DNA of 34,612 nt, taken from Deltaproteobacteria bacterium PRO3 (GTDB taxonomy: Bacteria > UBA10199 > DSSB01). The translations under genes were made by a program, and so were the position numbers. The notes under the pieces are model-generated. The model was not told where the DNA came from. It was given only the letters and a program-made list of their open reading frames with translations, and did no database searches. The stretch covers positions 1-34,612 of the forward strand of contig SZOV01000029.1 in assembly GCA_030263375.1 (NCBI GenBank). Reading direction: 5' to 3'. Below, one piece after another: positions 7,893-14,689 of this stretch (positions within the stretch are counted from its first letter, which is position 1; each line of letters opens with the position of its first letter).

Positions 7893-8324
7893 TTAAGGCG
7901 CCCGGTACCGATTTGGCCCAACCCACTCGTTCCAATTATTTCCATAGCCGTCATAGTGGATGAACAAGCGGTCGCCCTTCTTCTTGAGGACCCGCGCTGG
8001 CCACCACTTGTCCCCCCAGAGCACCGAGACCGGATCCCCCACCTGGAAGGCGCCGGGGACGAAGACGGCGGCGGGAGAGCCGCCGAGGACGCGGATGCGC
8101 CCCGGCCCGACCCATTCATCCCAAGAGTTGTTGTAGCCGTCGTAATGAATGTAGCAGCTGTTGCCCTTGGCCTGCCGGACCGTGGCGGGGTACCAACGTC
8201 CCTTCCATAGGACCTCGGCCTTGTCGCCGGGGGCGCAGACCAAGGCCTGGGCCTCGGAGGTGAAGGTGAGGGCGAGGGTCGCAAGGGCCAAGAGGCTTAA
8301 GGCCAGGCTGAAGGACCGCTTCAT
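7893..8324 (-). CDS. Exported protein with two chromo-barrel/Tudor-knot-like repeats
   Basis: The product is 143 residues. Residues 1-27 form a signal peptide (MKRSFSLALSLLALATLALT..., probable cleavage after SEAQA), so it should be periplasmic or secreted. Two tandem repeats follow, about residues 33-77 and 96-140. Each has the pattern GD-x-V-LW-x3-WWPA-x-V followed by IHYDGYxNxWxEWVGPxR. This resembles the chromo-barrel/Tudor-knot fold of eukaryotic MOF and MRG15 proteins (YVHYxGxNxRxDEWV), which bind modified peptides or nucleic acid. The ligand of an exported bacterial version is unknown. A single Cys occurs in the N-terminal segment and another in repeat 1. It is transcribed divergently from nuoA, with 177 bp between them. 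The family assignment rests on the aromatic pattern only. Confidence 0.8.
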   Translation of the reverse strand: MKRSFSLALSLLALATLALTFTSEAQALVCAPGDKAEVLWKGRWYPATVRQAKGNSCYIHYDGYNNSWDEWVGPGRIRVLGGSPAAVFVPGAFQVGDPVSVLWGDKWWPARVLKKKGDRLFIHYDGYGNNWNEWVGPNRYRAP

Positions 8325-8446
8325 GGGGATCCCCTTTCTTTAAAAGAGATTTTTGGCTAAAAACAGGGACTTAGTGTAAGGAAGCCTCAGGGCTTTGCCG
8401 AGCGAAATTTGCGGCCTTTCCAACGATATTTTGCCCCGGTTTAACC

Positions 8447-8473
8447 TTGACTTCGGGGGAGGGCTGCAATAGG
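8447..8473 (+). promoter_or_regulatory. Weak candidate promoter for nuo cluster 2
   Basis: TTGACT at 8447-8452 is a fair -35 match. The best -10 candidate is CAATAG at 8468-8473, with a short 15-bp spacing. It lies in the 177-bp divergent gap (8325-8501), about 30 bp before nuoA, and no better pair is apparent there. The TTGACT context resembles the candidate at 390-395 upstream of cluster 1 nuoJ. Confidence 0.25.
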
Positions 8474-8501
8474 CGAAGGCCCGGAACTACTTAAAATCCT
8501 T

Positions 8502-8885
8502 ATGGAAGTCCCCTTTCATTCCTATCTGCCCCTGCTCTTCGTCCTGCTGCTGGGATTGGGCTTCGCCGGGGCCTTTCTCGTCCTCTCCGCCAGTTTCGGG
8601 CCCAAAAAACCGACCGCGAGCAAGCTGGACGTCTACGAGTGCGGGGTTCCGCCGACCGGCGACGCGCGCAATCGCTTCTCGGTGAAGTTTTTCCTCGTCG
8701 CGATGATCTTCCTGCTCTTCGACGTCGAGGTGGTGTTCCTCTTTCCCTGGGCGGTCTTGCTGAAAGAATTCAAGGCCGCGGGGACCGGGCTTTTCGCCTT
8801 CGGGGCGATGGGCCTCTTCCTCTTGATCTTGGGCCTGGGCCTCCTCTACGAATGGAAGCGGGGGGCCCTGGATTGGGAAAAATAG
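8502..8885 (+). CDS. nuoA: NADH-quinone oxidoreductase subunit A (cluster 2)
   Basis: NuoA is a three-helix membrane subunit of complex I that helps close the quinone cavity beside NuoH and NuoB. The product is 127 residues. The diagnostic loop is present: SKLDVYECGVPPTGDARNRF, with the conserved Cys. The second helix follows with FLLFDVEVVFLFPWA, whose acidic residues are conserved in the family. The C-terminus ends in YEWKRGALDWEK. The ATG at 8502 gives the standard N-terminus; no strong ribosome-binding site is visible. nuoB starts 27 bp downstream. It is the first gene of cluster 2 and follows a divergent promoter region. Confidence 0.97.
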   Translation: MEVPFHSYLPLLFVLLLGLGFAGAFLVLSASFGPKKPTASKLDVYECGVPPTGDARNRFSVKFFLVAMIFLLFDVEVVFLFPWAVLLKEFKAAGTGLFAFGAMGLFLLILGLGLLYEWKRGALDWEK

Positions 8886-8911
8886 GTTTTGTCTAAAGGT
8901 TGTCCTTCGTC

Positions 8912-9442
8912 ATGGCCGCGACCGGAGAAAACAACATATTGACCACCAAGCTGAGCGAGGTGATCGCCTGGGGGCGGAAGTACAGCCTCTGGCCCATGCC
9001 CTTCGGCACGGCCTGCTGCGCGATCGAGTTCATGGGCGCGGTCTCGGCGGTCTTCGACATCTCGCGCTTCGGCGCCGAGCTGGTGCGGTTTTCCCCGCGG
9101 CAGTCCGATCTGCTCTTGGTGCTGGGGACGATCAACTACAAGCAGGCGGCGATTTTAAAGAAGATCTACGAGCAGATGTGCGAGCCCAAGTACGTGATCG
9201 CGGTCGGCGCCTGCGCCACCTGCGGAGGGTTTTACGACAACTACGCGGTGTTGCAGGGCATCGACGAAGTGATCCCGGTCGACGTCTACGTGCCAGGCTG
9301 CCCGCCGCGGCCCGAACAGATCCTGTTGTCCATCGTGAAGCTGCAAGAGAAGATCGACGCCCAGGCGCGGGGCGAGGTGGCCAAAGATGTGAAGCGCGCG
9401 GCGCCGGAAATTTTATATTCCTCGAAGGTGCCGACGGTATGA
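8912..9442 (+). CDS. nuoB: NADH-quinone oxidoreductase subunit B (cluster 2)
   Basis: NuoB holds the terminal [4Fe-4S] cluster N2, which reduces quinone, and sits at the base of the connecting arm. From the ATG at 8912 the product is 176 residues. The N2 ligands are the tandem Cys35-Cys36 in [11 protein letters not shown], Cys101 in GACATCGG and Cys130 in [10 protein letters not shown] further Cys104 is not a canonical ligand. The quinone-site region [20 protein letters not shown] is intact. An in-frame TTG at 8900 would add four residues; I prefer the ATG because AAAGGT (8895-8900) is then placed as a ribosome-binding site. A repeat-bearing gap separates the gene from nuoC. Confidence 0.97.
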   Translation: MAATGENNILTTKLSEVIAWGRKYSLWPMPFGTACCAIEFMGAVSAVFDISRFGAELVRFSPRQSDLLLVLGTINYKQAAILKKIYEQMCEPKYVIAVGACATCGGFYDNYAVLQGIDEVIPVDVYVPGCPPRPEQILLSIVKLQEKIDAQARGEVAKDVKRAAPEILYSSKVPTV

Positions 9443-9447
9443 ACGTC

Positions 9448-9503
9448 GGGGCGGACCTCTCGTTCGCCCCATAGCAAGGACGGGGCGACGAGCACGAGCC
9501 CCG
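9448..9503. repeat. Palindromic repeat pair between nuoB and nuoC
   Basis: Positions 9448-9470 read GGGGCGGACC...GTTCGCCCC, an imperfect palindrome, and 9481-9503 read CGGGGC...GAGCCCCG, a second one. The architecture (two hairpin halves around a short spacer) and core sequence match the repeats at 11782-11842 and 13090-13157, but this copy has diverged more. It begins six bases after the nuoB stop and ends six bases before nuoC. Confidence 0.65.
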
Positions 9504-9509
9504 AAGCAA

Positions 9510-9971
9510 ATGGTCCTCGAAGCGATACAATCCATCAGTCCCGAAGCCTCCCTCGAGCGAGGGCAGGTGGTCGCCCAGGTGCGCCGCGAAAACCTCCGCA
9601 AGGTGCTCAAGGCCTGCAAGGAGGACCCGCGGCTTCGCTTCGACTTCCTGATGGACGTCGTCGGTGTGGACTACCTGGGGCAGAAGCCGCGCTTCGAGGT
9701 GGTCTATCTCCTATATTCCTCGGCCACCAACCACCGCCTCCGCGTCAAGGTGCGGGTGGACGAGGGTGAGAGCCTCCCCAGCATGGTCGGCCTCTGGGCC
9801 AGCGCCGACTGGGCGGAGCGCGAGGTCTGGGACATGTACGGGATCAAATTCGAGGGCCATCCCAACCTGAAGCGCATCCTGCTCTTCGAGGAGTTCGAGG
9901 GCCATCCGCTGCGCAAGGACTACCCGACCGAGCGCCGGCAGAAGATCCCCAAGATCGAGGAGAGCCTGTGA
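9510..9971 (+). CDS. nuoC: NADH-quinone oxidoreductase subunit C (cluster 2)
   Basis: NuoC (30-kDa subunit) is a soluble structural subunit of the complex I connecting arm that packs against NuoD and NuoB. The product is 153 residues, short but within the family. The core signature is present at about residues 95-135: [20 protein letters not shown], then [24 protein letters not shown]. Before this lies the alpha/beta domain with [15 protein letters not shown]. It is separate from nuoD, unlike the nuoCD fusion of E. coli. The stop overlaps the nuoD start (GTGA). The start ATG at 9510 follows a palindromic repeat and has no clear ribosome-binding site. Confidence 0.96.
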   Translation: MVLEAIQSISPEASLERGQVVAQVRRENLRKVLKACKEDPRLRFDFLMDVVGVDYLGQKPRFEVVYLLYSSATNHRLRVKVRVDEGESLPSMVGLWASADWAEREVWDMYGIKFEGHPNLKRILLFEEFEGHPLRKDYPTERRQKIPKIEESL

Positions 9972-11167
9972 GCGTCGCCGCCGAGAAAACCGATGCCCTC
10001 AAGCCGAAGCCGGTGTACTTAAACCTCGGCCCCTCGCACCCCACCATGCACGGGACGCTGCGCCTGTTCTGCGAGATGGACGGCGAGACGATCAAGCGCG
10101 CGGCCGCCGAGTTCGGCTACCTGCACCGCGGTTTCGAGAAGCACGCCGAAAACAGCACCTGGACGCAAGTCATTCCCTACACCGACCGCCTCAACTACGT
10201 CAGCGCGATGATGAACAACGTCGGTTACTGCAAGGCGGTGGAGGAACTGCTGGGCCTCGAGATCCCCGAGCGCGCGCAGACGATCCGCGTCATCGTCTGC
10301 GAGATGAACCGCATCATCGACCACCTGGTCTGCGTGGGCACCAACCTGGTCGACATCGGGGCCCTGACCAACTTTTGGTATTATTTCAACGCCCGCGAGA
10401 AGTTCTACAACATCATCGAGAAGCTCTGCGGCGCGCGCCTGACCACCGCCTACACCCGGATCGGCGGCCTGATGCGCGACCTCTATCCCGGCTTCGCCGA
10501 CGAGATGAAGGCCTGCCTGAAAGACCTGCACAAGGCCGTCCAAGACGTCACCGGCCTGCTCAATACCAACAAGATCTTCCTCAACCGCACCGTGGGCGTC
10601 GGCCCCATCGGCAAGGAAGACGCGATCCAGCACGGCTTCACCGGCCCCTGCCTGCGCGCGACCGGCGTGGCCCTGGACCTGCGCAAGGCCCAGCCCTACT
10701 ACGGCTACGAGACCTACGACTTCGAGCTGGTGGTCGGCGAGCACGGCGACTGCTACGACCGCATCATGGTGCGCTTCGAGGAGATGCGGCAGAGCGCCCG
10801 GATCATCGAGCAGGCGATGGAGCGCCTCAAGCCGGGCCCGGTCATGACCGACGACAAGCGGGTGGCCCTGCCGCCCAAGGTCGAGGTCTACACCAACATC
10901 GAGGCCCTGATGAACCACTTCAAGCTGATCTACGAAGGCATCCGCCCGCCGGCGGGCGAGGTCTACAGCTACACCGAGGCGGCCAACGGGGAGCTGGGCT
11001 TTTACATCGTGAGCGACGGCAGCGGCACGCCCTACCGCGTGAAGTGCCGGCCGCCCTGCTTTCCCATCTTCCAGGCCTATCCGAAGATGGTCGAGGGGAA
11101 GATGCTGGCGGACGCGATCGCGATTTTGGGAAATTTGAACATCATCGCCGGAGAGTTGGATAGGTAG
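9968..11167 (+). CDS. nuoD: NADH-quinone oxidoreductase subunit D (cluster 2)
   Basis: NuoD (49-kDa subunit) forms the quinone-binding pocket together with NuoB and is related to the large subunit of [NiFe] hydrogenases. The product is 399 residues, the normal length. Seen in order: [16 protein letters not shown] near the N-terminus (with the quinone-site His), [14 protein letters not shown], the [18 protein letters not shown] segment, [13 protein letters not shown], and the C-terminal [14 protein letters not shown]. Hydrogenase-type nickel ligands are absent, as expected. The start is GTG at 9968, overlapping the nuoC stop by four bases, so C and D are coupled. Downstream is a 134-bp gap filled by an octamer-based inverted repeat. 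Confidence 0.97.
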   Translation: MSVAAEKTDALKPKPVYLNLGPSHPTMHGTLRLFCEMDGETIKRAAAEFGYLHRGFEKHAENSTWTQVIPYTDRLNYVSAMMNNVGYCKAVEELLGLEIPERAQTIRVIVCEMNRIIDHLVCVGTNLVDIGALTNFWYYFNAREKFYNIIEKLCGARLTTAYTRIGGLMRDLYPGFADEMKACLKDLHKAVQDVTGLLNTNKIFLNRTVGVGPIGKEDAIQHGFTGPCLRATGVALDLRKAQPYYGYETYDFELVVGEHGDCYDRIMVRFEEMRQSARIIEQAMERLKPGPVMTDDKRVALPPKVEVYTNIEALMNHFKLIYEGIRPPAGEVYSYTEAANGELGFYIVSDGSGTPYRVKCRPPCFPIFQAYPKMVEGKMLADAIAILGNLNIIAGELDR

Positions 11168-11174
11168 ATATAAA

Positions 11175-11292
11175 TAAGTGTCGAAGTGTCTGAGTGCCTA
11201 AGTGTCTAAGTTTTTAGGTGCGGAACCCGCGAATATAGGGGCTTAGGCGAAAGAAACTTAGGCACTTGGACACTTAGGCACTTAGGTACTTG
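11175..11292. repeat. Long inverted repeat of 8-bp units between nuoD and nuoE
   Basis: The left arm (about 11175-11215) is a run of degenerate 8-bp units with consensus TAAGTGYC (AAGTGTCG, AAGTGTCT, GAGTGCCT, AAGTGTCT). The right arm (about 11253-11292) carries the complementary units (CTTAGGCACTTGGACACTTA...). Aligned by eye, about three quarters of the roughly 40 positions pair, giving a long imperfect hairpin with a loop of about 37 bases. It differs from the GGGGCGAAC repeats nearby. It fills nearly the whole gap up to the nuoE start. Confidence 0.75.
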
Positions 11293-11301
11293 AATCCGTA
11301 T

Positions 11302-11775
11302 ATGGCTTTTGAATTTACAAGCGAGCACAAGCGCCAGTTCGAGGAGATCTTAAAACGGTATCCCGTCAAGCGCGCCGCCATGCTCCCGGCCCTGTGGCTG
11401 GTGCAGCGCCAGGCCGGTTGGATCTCGCACGAGGCGATGGAGTACGTCGGCGGCCTCTTGGGCCTCTCCGCGGCGAAGGTCTACGAGGTGGCGACCTTCT
11501 ACACGATGTTCAACCTGAAGCCGGTGGGAAAATACCACTTCCAGGTCTGCCGCACCTTGCCCTGCCAGCTGGTGGGCGCGGAGAGCGTCACGGAGCACCT
11601 CCAGAAGAAGCTCGGCGTCAAGCTGGGCGAGACCAGCGCCGACGGGCGCTACACGCTGACCGAGGTCGAGTGCCTGGGCTCCTGCGGGACCGGGCCGATG
11701 CTGCAGCTGAACGACGATTATCACGAGAATTTAACGGTGGAGAAATTGGATGCGCTGATCGCGTCCTTAAAATGA
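11302..11775 (+). CDS. nuoE: NADH-quinone oxidoreductase subunit E (cluster 2)
   Basis: NuoE is the thioredoxin-like [2Fe-2S] (cluster N1a) subunit of the NADH-oxidising module. From the ATG at 11302 the product is 157 residues. The four cluster ligands are Cys83 and Cys88 (CRTLPC) and Cys124 and Cys128 (ECLGSCGTGP), the C-x4-C ... C-x3-C pattern of the family. The N-terminal helical domain is typical, with ALWLVQRQAGWISHEAMEYV and KVYEVATFYTMFNLKPVGK. An in-frame TTG at 11290 could add four residues, but it lies inside the repeat and has less support. The gene is bounded on both sides by palindromic repeats, so it is isolated from nuoD and nuoF instead of overlapping them. Confidence 0.97.
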   Translation: MAFEFTSEHKRQFEEILKRYPVKRAAMLPALWLVQRQAGWISHEAMEYVGGLLGLSAAKVYEVATFYTMFNLKPVGKYHFQVCRTLPCQLVGAESVTEHLQKKLGVKLGETSADGRYTLTEVECLGSCGTGPMLQLNDDYHENLTVEKLDALIASLK

Positions 11776-11781
11776 TTTGTA

Positions 11782-11842
11782 GGGGCGAACCTCGTGTTCG
11801 CCCCCGAGCACGGACGGGGAGGGCGAACACGAGGTTCGCCCC
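11782..11842. repeat. Perfect 22-bp inverted repeat between nuoE and nuoF
   Basis: Positions 11782-11803 and 11821-11842 are exact reverse complements (22 bp) around a 17-base spacer. Each arm is also nearly self-complementary (GGGGCGAAC-CTCGT-GTTCGCCC), so it can fold either as one long stem or as two hairpins. The right arm ends only six bases before the nuoF ATG, where a ribosome-binding site would normally be. It is the same family as 13090-13157. Confidence 0.9.
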
Positions 11843-11848
11843 AAAAGA

Positions 11849-13093
11849 ATGGAAAAGATCCTGACCAAAAATTTCGGCCTGAAAGACTCCCACACCCTCC
11901 CGGTCTACGAGTCGACGGGCGGCTACGGCACGCTGAAGAAGCTCTTCGCCATGCAGCCCAAGGACGTGGTGGAAGAGGTGAAGCAGTCCGGCCTGCGCGG
12001 CCGCGGTGGGGCGGGCTTCCCGACCGGCATGAAGTGGAGCTTCGTGCCCCAGGACAACCCCAAGCCGAAATACCTCTGCGTCAACGCCGACGAGAGCGAG
12101 CCGGGGACCTTCAAGGACCGCTACATCCTCGAGCTCGACCCGCATCGCCTGATCGAGGGCATTATCATCTGCTGCTTTGCGATCCGCGCCCACACGGCCT
12201 ATATCTACATCCGCGGGGAGTTCGTCTTTCCCTACCGTCGCATCGAGGCGGCGGTGCAGGAGGCCTATGCCAAGGGCTACCTGGGAAAGAACATCCAAGG
12301 CAGCGGCTACGACCTGGACGTCTTTGTTCACCGCGGCGCCGGCGCCTACATCTGCGGCGAGGAGACCGCGCTGATGGAGTCGCTGGAGGGCAAGCGCGGG
12401 ATGCCGCGGCTCAAGCCGCCCTTTCCGGCGGTGGTCGGGCTCTTCGGTTGCCCGACGGTCATCAACAACGTCGAGACCATCGCGGCCCTGCCTTACATCC
12501 TCGAGCAGGGCGCGGCGGGCTACCGCAAATTCGGCACCGAGAAGAGCCCCGGCACCAAGCTGTTCAGCGTCAGTGGCCACGTGCAGCGCCCGGGCAATTA
12601 CGAGGTGCCGCTGGGTTATCCGCTGAAGAAATTGATCTATGAGGATTGCGGCGGGATGCGGGACGGCAAGGCGCTCAAGGCCGTCATCCCCGGAGGGTCC
12701 TCGGTGCCCGTCCTCACCGCTGCCGAGGCCGAGGAGGTCACGCTGGACTACGAGGCCTTGGCGGCCAAGGGCTCGATGCTCGGCTCGGGCGGCGTCATCG
12801 TCATGGACGAGACGGTCGATATGGTGAAGGCCCTGACCAATTTAGCGCACTTCTACTCCCACGAGTCCTGCGGGCAGTGCAGCCCCTGCCGCGAGGGCAC
12901 GGGCTGGTCGCACAAGATCCTGAAGCGCATGCTGGCGGGGGAGGGGCGTCCCGGCGATCTCGAGCAGCTCGAGAAAAACGCGGACCACATGATGGGTAAG
13001 ACGATCTGCGTCCTGGCCGACGCGCTGGCGATGCCGATTCAGAGTTATTTGAAGAAATTCCGGAAAGAGTTTGAAGCTTATATAAAGATGTAG
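11849..13093 (+). CDS. nuoF: NADH-quinone oxidoreductase subunit F (cluster 2)
   Basis: NuoF binds NADH and FMN and holds [4Fe-4S] cluster N3, the electron entry point of complex I. The product is 414 residues, slightly short of the usual 420-450. Seen in order: LRGRGGAGFPTGMKWSF near residue 50 (Gly-rich nucleotide site), NADESEPGTFKDRYIL (FMN site), GAGAYICGEETALMESLEGK, GCPTVINNVETIAALPYIL, and the N3 ligands Cys341, Cys344 and Cys347 in SCGQCSPCREGTGW with Cys387 in KTICVLADALAM. All are intact. The start codon follows the right arm of an inverted repeat, with only CCAAAAGA between them, so no real Shine-Dalgarno is present. The stop TAG is the second to fourth base of the next repeat copy. 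Confidence 0.98.
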   Translation: MEKILTKNFGLKDSHTLPVYESTGGYGTLKKLFAMQPKDVVEEVKQSGLRGRGGAGFPTGMKWSFVPQDNPKPKYLCVNADESEPGTFKDRYILELDPHRLIEGIIICCFAIRAHTAYIYIRGEFVFPYRRIEAAVQEAYAKGYLGKNIQGSGYDLDVFVHRGAGAYICGEETALMESLEGKRGMPRLKPPFPAVVGLFGCPTVINNVETIAALPYILEQGAAGYRKFGTEKSPGTKLFSVSGHVQRPGNYEVPLGYPLKKLIYEDCGGMRDGKALKAVIPGGSSVPVLTAAEAEEVTLDYEALAAKGSMLGSGGVIVMDETVDMVKALTNLAHFYSHESCGQCSPCREGTGWSHKILKRMLAGEGRPGDLEQLEKNADHMMGKTICVLADALAMPIQSYLKKFRKEFEAYIKM

Positions 13094-13157
13094 GGGCGAA
13101 CCTTGTGTTCGACCTCTTCGTCTCTGCAGGGAGGGCGAACACAAGGTTCGCCCCTAC
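13090..13157. repeat. Inverted repeat between nuoF and nuoG
   Basis: The left arm starts at 13090 (GTAGGGGCGAACCTTGTGTT...) and the right arm is 13133-13157. The arms are complementary at 24 of 25 positions. The nuoF stop codon (TAG 13091-13093) lies inside the left arm. The nuoG ATG is seven bases beyond the right arm. It is the same family as the copy between nuoE and nuoF, differing mainly in the loop of each arm (CTTGT against CTCGT), with paired changes that keep the stem. Confidence 0.9.
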
Positions 13158-13164
13158 GGAACCT

Positions 13165-14661
13165 ATGCCGAATATCACGATCGACGGGAAACAAATCACG
13201 GTCAAAGATGGCACCAGCGTCTTCGAGGCTGCGCGCCAGCACGGCATCGAGATTCCGCATTTCTGCTATCATCCCAAGTTGAGCGTCGCCGGCAACTGCC
13301 GCATGTGCCTGGTCGACATCGAGAAGATGCCCAAGCCGGCGATCTCCTGCAACACCGTTGCGACCGAGGGCATGGTCGTCCACACCCAGACCGAGAAGGT
13401 CAAGGCCCTGCAAAAGAATGTCCTCGAATTTATTTTGATCAACCACCCGATCGATTGCCCCGTCTGCGACCAGGCGGGCGAGTGCAAGCTGCAACAGTAT
13501 TACATGAGCCACACGCTTACGGACTCCAACTTCCGCGAGCAGAAGGTCAAGAAGCCGAAGAAGGTCGACTTGGGTCCCTACGTCATGCTCGACGACGAGC
13601 GCTGCATCCTTTGTACGCGCTGCGTGCGCTTCTGCGACGAGGTCACCAAGACGGGCGACCTCTGCGTCACCCAGCGCGGCGACCGCTCGACCCTGACCAC
13701 CTTCCCCGGCAAGCAGCTCGACAACAAGTATTCGCTCAACACCGTCGACATCTGCCCGGTCGGGGCGCTGACCAGCAAGCCCTTCCGCTTCCAGTGCCGC
13801 GTGTGGTTCCTGAAGAGCACGCCCTCGATCTGCACGGGCTGCTCCACCGGCTGCAATATCCAGATCAACCACCATGACGGCAAGGTCTACCGCTACCTGC
13901 CTCGGGAGAACGAGGCGGTCAACCAGTGCTGGACCTGCGACGAGGGGCGGCTTTCCTACGACTTTATCAACGAGGGCCGCCTCTACCGCCCCAGCGTCCA
14001 CGAGGGCGACAAGGTCGAGGGCGTCCCCGCGGCGAGCGCCTTGGCCGAAATCGCGGGCGCCTTGCAGCGTCTGGCGCCCGAGGACGCGGTCTTCGTCGGT
14101 TCGGCCTACGAGTCCAACGAGAACAACGCGGCGCTCAAAAAATTGGCCGAGGCCCTGGGCGTGAAGGACCTGCAGTACTCCGCCCACGAGGTCGACAACC
14201 CTTACGCCGACGACTTTTTGATGAAGGCCGACAAGAACCCCAACCGCGCGGGTGTCGAGCGGCTGGGCTTTCAGCCCTTCCGCGGCGGGACCCAGGCCAA
14301 GGTGGTGGTGGCCCTGGAAGGCCTGGGCAAGTCCGACTTGGCGCGGCTGAAATCGGAAGAGCCGCTGCTTTTGGTGCTGCTCGCCAGCAACCAAAGCGAG
14401 ACCGCCGACTACGCCGACGTGATTCTGCCGGCCGCGACCTTCGCGGAGCAGGAGGGGAGCTTCACCAACTTCCAAAACCGGGTGCAGAAATTCGACAAGG
14501 CCCTGGAGCCGGAAGGGGCGATCAAGCCTGCTTGGCAGTGGATTGCCGAGATCGCCCGGGCGATGGACAGGGATTTGAAGATCGCGGGCGCGGAGCGCCT
14601 GTTGGAAGAGTCTTTTGGTTTGAAGTACGCGGACCTGGGAACCTCCGGAAAGGTCTTGTAG
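13165..14661 (+). CDS. nuoG: NADH-quinone oxidoreductase subunit G, compact form (cluster 2)
   Basis: NuoG carries several Fe-S clusters that pass electrons from NuoF to the connecting arm. The product is 498 residues, far shorter than E. coli NuoG (about 908) or Thermus Nqo3 (about 783). The N-terminal half is complete. Ligands for the [2Fe-2S] cluster are Cys34, 45, 48 and 62; for N5, His94, Cys98, 101 and 107; for N4, Cys147, 150, 153 and 197. The optional N7 motif C-x2-C-x3-C-x27-C is also present (Cys223, 226, 230, 258). The shortening is in the molybdopterin-oxidoreductase-like part (residues 259-498). It retains only the terminal LLVLLASNQSETADYADVIL-PAATFAEQEGSFTNFQNRVQ region and a short linker. 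I chose the ATG at 13165; an in-frame ATG at 13105 would encode a stretch derived from the repeat. Confidence 0.96.
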   Translation: MPNITIDGKQITVKDGTSVFEAARQHGIEIPHFCYHPKLSVAGNCRMCLVDIEKMPKPAISCNTVATEGMVVHTQTEKVKALQKNVLEFILINHPIDCPVCDQAGECKLQQYYMSHTLTDSNFREQKVKKPKKVDLGPYVMLDDERCILCTRCVRFCDEVTKTGDLCVTQRGDRSTLTTFPGKQLDNKYSLNTVDICPVGALTSKPFRFQCRVWFLKSTPSICTGCSTGCNIQINHHDGKVYRYLPRENEAVNQCWTCDEGRLSYDFINEGRLYRPSVHEGDKVEGVPAASALAEIAGALQRLAPEDAVFVGSAYESNENNAALKKLAEALGVKDLQYSAHEVDNPYADDFLMKADKNPNRAGVERLGFQPFRGGTQAKVVVALEGLGKSDLARLKSEEPLLLVLLASNQSETADYADVILPAATFAEQEGSFTNFQNRVQKFDKALEPEGAIKPAWQWIAEIARAMDRDLKIAGAERLLEESFGLKYADLGTSGKVL

Positions 14662-14685
14662 GGCGGGCCCATTCTTGCCCTCACC
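14658..14685. repeat. Partial palindromic repeat between nuoG and nuoH
   Basis: The sequence GTAGGGCGGGCCCATTCTTG followed by CCCTCACC overlaps the nuoG stop (TAG 14659-14661) and fills the 28-bp gap to nuoH. It starts with GTAGGG like the copy after nuoF and has a short GGGC/GCCC stem (14661-14664 with 14677-14680). It looks like a decayed or half-length relative of the nearby repeats. The relationship is less certain than for the others. Confidence 0.45.
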
Positions 14686-14689
14686 GTAA

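Noticed and set aside
8900-8911. TTG start for nuoB
   Set aside because: It adds only four residues and would overlap the AAAGGT sequence better read as the ribosome-binding site for the ATG at 8912.
11175-11292. Possible CRISPR array because of short repeated units
   Set aside because: The units are about 8 bp, degenerate and contiguous, with no unique spacers and no cas genes. The structure is an inverted repeat.
13105-13164. Upstream in-frame start for nuoG adding 20 residues
   Set aside because: The extra residues are translated repeat sequence. The family N-terminus (MPNITIDGKQITVKDG) begins at 13165.
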